The translations under genes and the position numbers were made by a program. This document shows, piece by piece, positions 5,781 through 8,528 of a stretch of DNA of 8,528 nt (within the stretch, counting starts at the first letter, position 1; each line of letters begins with the position of its first letter). The notes beneath the pieces are model-generated. The model worked only from the letters and a program-made list of their open reading frames with translations. It did not search any database and was not told the DNA's origin. The stretch comes from an uncultured Anaerovibrio sp. (GTDB lineage: Bacteria > Bacillota > Negativicutes > Selenomonadales > Selenomonadaceae): contig CAAGDY010000322.1 of the NCBI GenBank assembly GCA_900768695.1, positions 1-8,528 of the forward strand. The letters run 5' to 3'.

Positions 5781-5817
5781 AAAAATACTCCCTGCCATCA
5801 TGAATCATGACAGGGAG
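5781..5817 (-). terminator. Intrinsic terminator of htpX
   Basis: On the minus strand CTCCCTGTCAT (5817-5807) pairs with ATGGCAGGGAG (5798-5788) over 11 positions, one of them G-U. TA and five T residues follow (5787-5781). Together with the adjacent plus-strand terminator it insulates the two converging genes. Confidence 0.88.
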
Positions 5818-5837
5818 CATATACCTGATATTCTCGC

Positions 5838-6701
5838 TTACTTGCCCATGGCAACAGCCTGCTGGCGCAACCTGGAAATACGCTCCGCCGTAGGCGGGTG
5901 GGTGCTGAACAGGTTGATAAAGGTCTGCTTGGAACCCTTCAGCGGATTGACAATGCACAGGTGAGCCGTAGAAGCCGTAGCCTGGCTCATTACAGGGCCG
6001 TTCAGTGAGAAATACTCAATCTTCTCCAGGGCATTGGCCAGGGCATTAGGATTGCCGCAGATTTCGCCACCGGACTTATCAGCCTCATACTCACGGGAGC
6101 GAGAGATTGCCATCTGAATCAGTGCCGCCGCAATCGGCGCAATCACGATGGTCACAATCAGGCCGATAAAGCCGCCATTCTCATCATCGTCGGAGCGTCC
6201 GCCAAAGATAGCCGCCCACTGGGCAATGTTGGCAATCATGGAAATAATACCTGCCATAGCCGCCGCCACGCAGGAAATCAGCGTATCACGATGCTTTACA
6301 TGAGAAAGCTCATGAGCCAGCACACCGGCTATCTCATCGTAGTTCAAGGTCTGCATCAGCCCGGTAGTTACCGCCACAGCCGCGTGGGAAGGATTTCTGC
6401 CGGTGGCAAAGGCATTTGGCACACCGCTGTTGATAATGCACACCTTTGGCATAGGCAGCTCAGCATTGGCAGCCAGATTTGCCACCAGATTATACAGCTC
6501 CGGCGCATCATCTGCCGTCACCTCGCGGGCACCGTATGTCTTCAGCACTATGGTATCACTAAACCAATAGGTACCGAAGTTCATGGCCAGGGAGATAAAC
6601 AGCATAATCATCGCACCACTGCGGCCTGCAAAGGCGCCGCCCACAGCTATCAGGATACCCATTAAAAGGGCCATTAAAACCGTAGTTTTCAGCGTATTCA
6701 T
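5838..6701 (-). CDS. htpX: Membrane zinc metalloprotease HtpX (M48 family)
   Basis: HtpX is a membrane-bound endoprotease that helps clear damaged or misfolded membrane proteins. The 287 residues have the family order: a first membrane segment (about 8-24), a second (about 29-47), the catalytic zinc motif HELSH (130-134) followed by VKHRD, a hydrophobic pair (about 141-167 and 177-199), and the third zinc ligand Glu204 in SREYEAD (202-208). SGVPNAFATG (92-101) before the active site is also typical, as is STHPPTAERI near the end. The active site faces the cytoplasm in known HtpX proteins. The start is ATG 6701, eight bases after AAGGAG; ATG 6707 lies only two bases from that site. It is a single-gene unit with its own strong promoter and terminator, following gyrB. 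Confidence 0.95.
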   Translation of the reverse strand: MNTLKTTVLMALLMGILIAVGGAFAGRSGAMIMLFISLAMNFGTYWFSDTIVLKTYGAREVTADDAPELYNLVANLAANAELPMPKVCIINSGVPNAFATGRNPSHAAVAVTTGLMQTLNYDEIAGVLAHELSHVKHRDTLISCVAAAMAGIISMIANIAQWAAIFGGRSDDDENGGFIGLIVTIVIAPIAAALIQMAISRSREYEADKSGGEICGNPNALANALEKIEYFSLNGPVMSQATASTAHLCIVNPLKGSKQTFINLFSTHPPTAERISRLRQQAVAMGK

Positions 6702-6797
6702 ACTCATTTCTCCTTACAAAATACTACACTTTTCCTAAACTATCATATAGTCTACAGGATAAATCTGAAAAAAGTCTAAAAATCAAACTTTTTCTAG

Positions 6798-6826
6798 ATA
6801 ATAGCAGAAGAAAGCGGCTTTGTCAA
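6798..6826 (-). promoter_or_regulatory. Strong sigma-70-type promoter of htpX
   Basis: On the minus strand a perfect TTGACA (6826-6821) and TATTAT (6803-6798) are separated by 17 bases. The predicted start near 6791 gives an AT-rich leader of about 90 bases before ATG 6701. I see no CIRCE or CtsR-type heat-shock operator. Confidence 0.9.
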
Positions 6827-6835
6827 TTAAGTATA

Positions 6836-6858
6836 CAAAAAGGGGGCAGAAGCCCCCT
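6836..6858 (-). terminator. Intrinsic terminator of gyrB
   Basis: On the minus strand AGGGGGC (6858-6852) pairs with GCCCCCT (6847-6841) around the loop TTCT, followed by a T run to 6837. It lies 11 bases after the gyrB stop and just before the htpX promoter. Confidence 0.9.
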
Positions 6859-6869
6859 CAATAAACTTA

Positions 6870-8528
6870 TCAGATATCCAGATTGCGCACCAGCTTGGCA
6901 TGCTCCTCAATGAATTGACGGCGAGGCTCTACCTTGTCGCCCATGAGGATGGTAAACAGCTCGTCCGCCGCCTCCGCATCCTCCATGCTCACCTGCAGCA
7001 TGGTACGTCCCTCCGGGTTCATGGTGGTATCCCAGAGCTGCTCCGGGTTCATCTCGCCCAGACCCTTGTAGCGCTGGATAACGGAATTGTCCCTGCCCAC
7101 CTCGTCCAGCTTGGCGGTCAGCTCCTCGTCGCTATAGGTGTACCAGCTCTTCTTTCCCTTCCTTATCTGGTAGAGAGGCGGCTGGGCAATATACACATGG
7201 CCATGCTCGATAAGCGGCTTCATATAGCGGTAGAAGAAGGTCAAAAGCAGTGTCCTGATGTGGGCGCCGTCCACATCGGCATCTGTCATGATGACAATCT
7301 TGTTGTAGCGGAGCTTGGACAAATCAAACTCATCGCTGATGCCACTGCCGAAGGCCGTAATCATGGTACGGATTTCCGCATTGGCATAAATGCGGTCAAG
7401 GCGCGCCTTCTCCACGTTCAGAATCTTGCCACGGATTGGCAGGATGGCTTGAAAACGGCGGTCACGTCCCTGCTTGGCAGAGCCACCTGCAGAGTCACCC
7501 TCGACGATGAAAATTTCACAGTGGGTCGGGTCTTTGACGGAGCAATCGGCCAGCTTGCCCGGCAGGCTGCTTACCTCAAGGGCATTCTTGCGGCGCGTCA
7601 GCTCCCTGGCCTTTCTGGCCGCTTCCCTGGCCCTCGAAGCCATAACGGCCTTATCAAGAATCTTCTTGGTAATATCAGGATGCTCCTCAAAATACTCGTT
7701 CAAGCCCTCGGACACGATGGAATCCACGATGCCGCGCACCTCGGAGTTGCCCAGCTTGGTCTTGGTCTGTCCCTCAAACTGCGGCTCCCTGATTTTCAGG
7801 CTGATAACACTGGTAATACCTTCGCGGATATCCTCGCCACTGAGGTTGGACTGGTTGCCCTTGATGATATTGTTTTTCTTGGCATAGTCGTTGGCCGCCC
7901 TGGTCAGGGCAATCTTAAAGCCGGCCAGATGGGTGCCGCCCTCCTCGGTATTGATGTTATTTACGAAGCTGTAGATGTTTTCCTGATAGCTGTCGTTATA
8001 CTGCAGAGCTATCTCCACCACGATATCATCCTTGGTGCCGTTGAAATAAATAGGCTCCGGATTGATGACCTCTTTCTTTTTGTTCAGATGCTGAACAAAG
8101 GAGCGGATGCCGCCGTCAAAATGGAAGCTTTCGCTCCTGCCGGAGCGCTCATCACGAAGGTGGATGGTGATTTCCTTGTTCAAAAAGGACAGCTCACGCA
8201 GGCGATGCTTCAATGTATCATAGCTGTACTCGGTAACGGAAAAAATCTCCGTGTCCGGCAGAAAATGCACCTTGGTACCGGTTTCCTCCGTTTCGCCGAT
8301 AACCTTCATCGGAGAAACCGTCACGCCACGCTGGAAGGAAATAGCGTGGATTTTGCCATCGCGCTTTACCTCTACCTCCATGTACTTGCTGAGGGCGTTT
8401 ACCACGGAAACACCTACGCCATGCAGGCCGCCGGAAACCTTGTAGCCATCGCCGCCAAACTTGCCGCCCGCATGCAGTACGGTAAGAACCACTTCCACGG
8501 CCGGCTTGCCGGTTTCATGCAGGTCTAC
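6870..8528 (-). CDS. gyrB: DNA gyrase subunit B, missing its N-terminus at the window edge
   Basis: This is the ATPase and TOPRIM subunit of DNA gyrase. The frame is open to the last base of the window, and 552 residues are present. About 90 N-terminal residues, including the first ATP-site motif, lie outside. Visible parts: VDLHETGKPAVEVV at the edge, the GHKL glycine loop GGLHGVG (about 8415-8438), the ATP-sensing QTK loop (EGQTKTKLG, about 7749-7775), the TOPRIM glutamate in EGDSAGG (7482-7502), the metal-binding DADVDGAH (7260-7283), and the end YKGLGEMNPEQLW...LVRNLDI. It has the compact Gram-positive form, without the long insert of proteobacterial GyrB. ParE of topoisomerase IV is similar, but the C-terminal end and the presence of gyrA nearby favour GyrB. 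The ATG at 8498 is internal, not the start. Confidence 0.96.
   Translation of the reverse strand, partial: VDLHETGKPAVEVVLTVLHAGGKFGGDGYKVSGGLHGVGVSVVNALSKYMEVEVKRDGKIHAISFQRGVTVSPMKVIGETEETGTKVHFLPDTEIFSVTEYSYDTLKHRLRELSFLNKEITIHLRDERSGRSESFHFDGGIRSFVQHLNKKKEVINPEPIYFNGTKDDIVVEIALQYNDSYQENIYSFVNNINTEEGGTHLAGFKIALTRAANDYAKKNNIIKGNQSNLSGEDIREGITSVISLKIREPQFEGQTKTKLGNSEVRGIVDSIVSEGLNEYFEEHPDITKKILDKAVMASRAREAARKARELTRRKNALEVSSLPGKLADCSVKDPTHCEIFIVEGDSAGGSAKQGRDRRFQAILPIRGKILNVEKARLDRIYANAEIRTMITAFGSGISDEFDLSKLRYNKIVIMTDADVDGAHIRTLLLTFFYRYMKPLIEHGHVYIAQPPLYQIRKGKKSWYTYSDEELTAKLDEVGRDNSVIQRYKGLGEMNPEQLWDTTMNPEGRTMLQVSMEDAEAADELFTILMGDKVEPRRQFIEEHAKLVRNLDI

Noticed and set aside
6708..6790. RNA thermometer or heat-shock operator in the htpX leader
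   Set aside because: Only weak AT-rich hairpins are seen. They do not cover the ribosome binding site, and no CIRCE or CtsR repeat is present.
6870..8498. Taking the ATG at 8498 as the gyrB start
   Set aside because: The frame stays open to 8528 and the ten extra residues match conserved GyrB sequence, so the gene continues beyond the window.

Overview
This looks like a housekeeping stretch of a low-to-mid GC anaerobic Firmicute. The evidence is strong Shine-Dalgarno sites, GTG and TTG starts, sigma-70-type promoters, many U-tailed terminators, a short ThiF of the anaerobe type, and the oxygen-independent thiazole route through ThiH. The class Negativicutes (Selenomonas-like) is my best guess, from general recognition only. 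Two gyrase genes lie at the edges, which suggests (by inference) a place near the replication origin.

Layout, left to right. 1-413 (minus): the start of gyrA, cut by the window edge. 414-539: the gyrA promoter and leader. 540-3556 (minus): a tight thiS-thiF-thiG-thiH operon, read from right to left. 3557-3862: its control region, with a sigma-70 promoter, a TPP riboswitch aptamer and an intrinsic terminator just before thiS. 3863-4765 (minus): a Ppx/GppA-family phosphatase gene. 4766-5099: a divergent promoter region that seems to encode a small structured RNA of about 110 nt, with its own promoter and terminator, followed by an extended -10 promoter. 5100-5690 (plus): a guanylate-kinase-like gene whose nucleotide-monophosphate pocket looks altered. 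5742-5817: two back-to-back terminators that separate the converging genes. 5838-6701 (minus): htpX with a near-consensus promoter. 6836-6858: the gyrB terminator. 6870-8528 (minus): gyrB, missing its N-terminus at the window edge.

How the genes work together. ThiF adenylates the ThiS C-terminus, which is then loaded with sulfur. ThiH makes dehydroglycine from tyrosine. ThiG joins these with deoxyxylulose phosphate to give the thiazole phosphate of thiamine. The product pathway is sensed by the TPP riboswitch upstream of the operon. GyrA and GyrB form DNA gyrase, although about 6.4 kb of unrelated genes lie between them. Ppx/GppA, HtpX and the kinase-like protein are single transcription units.

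I see no mobile elements, CRISPR array, tRNA, rRNA, phage or defence genes. The least explained parts are the candidate small RNA at about 4906-5017 and the neighbouring kinase-like gene.
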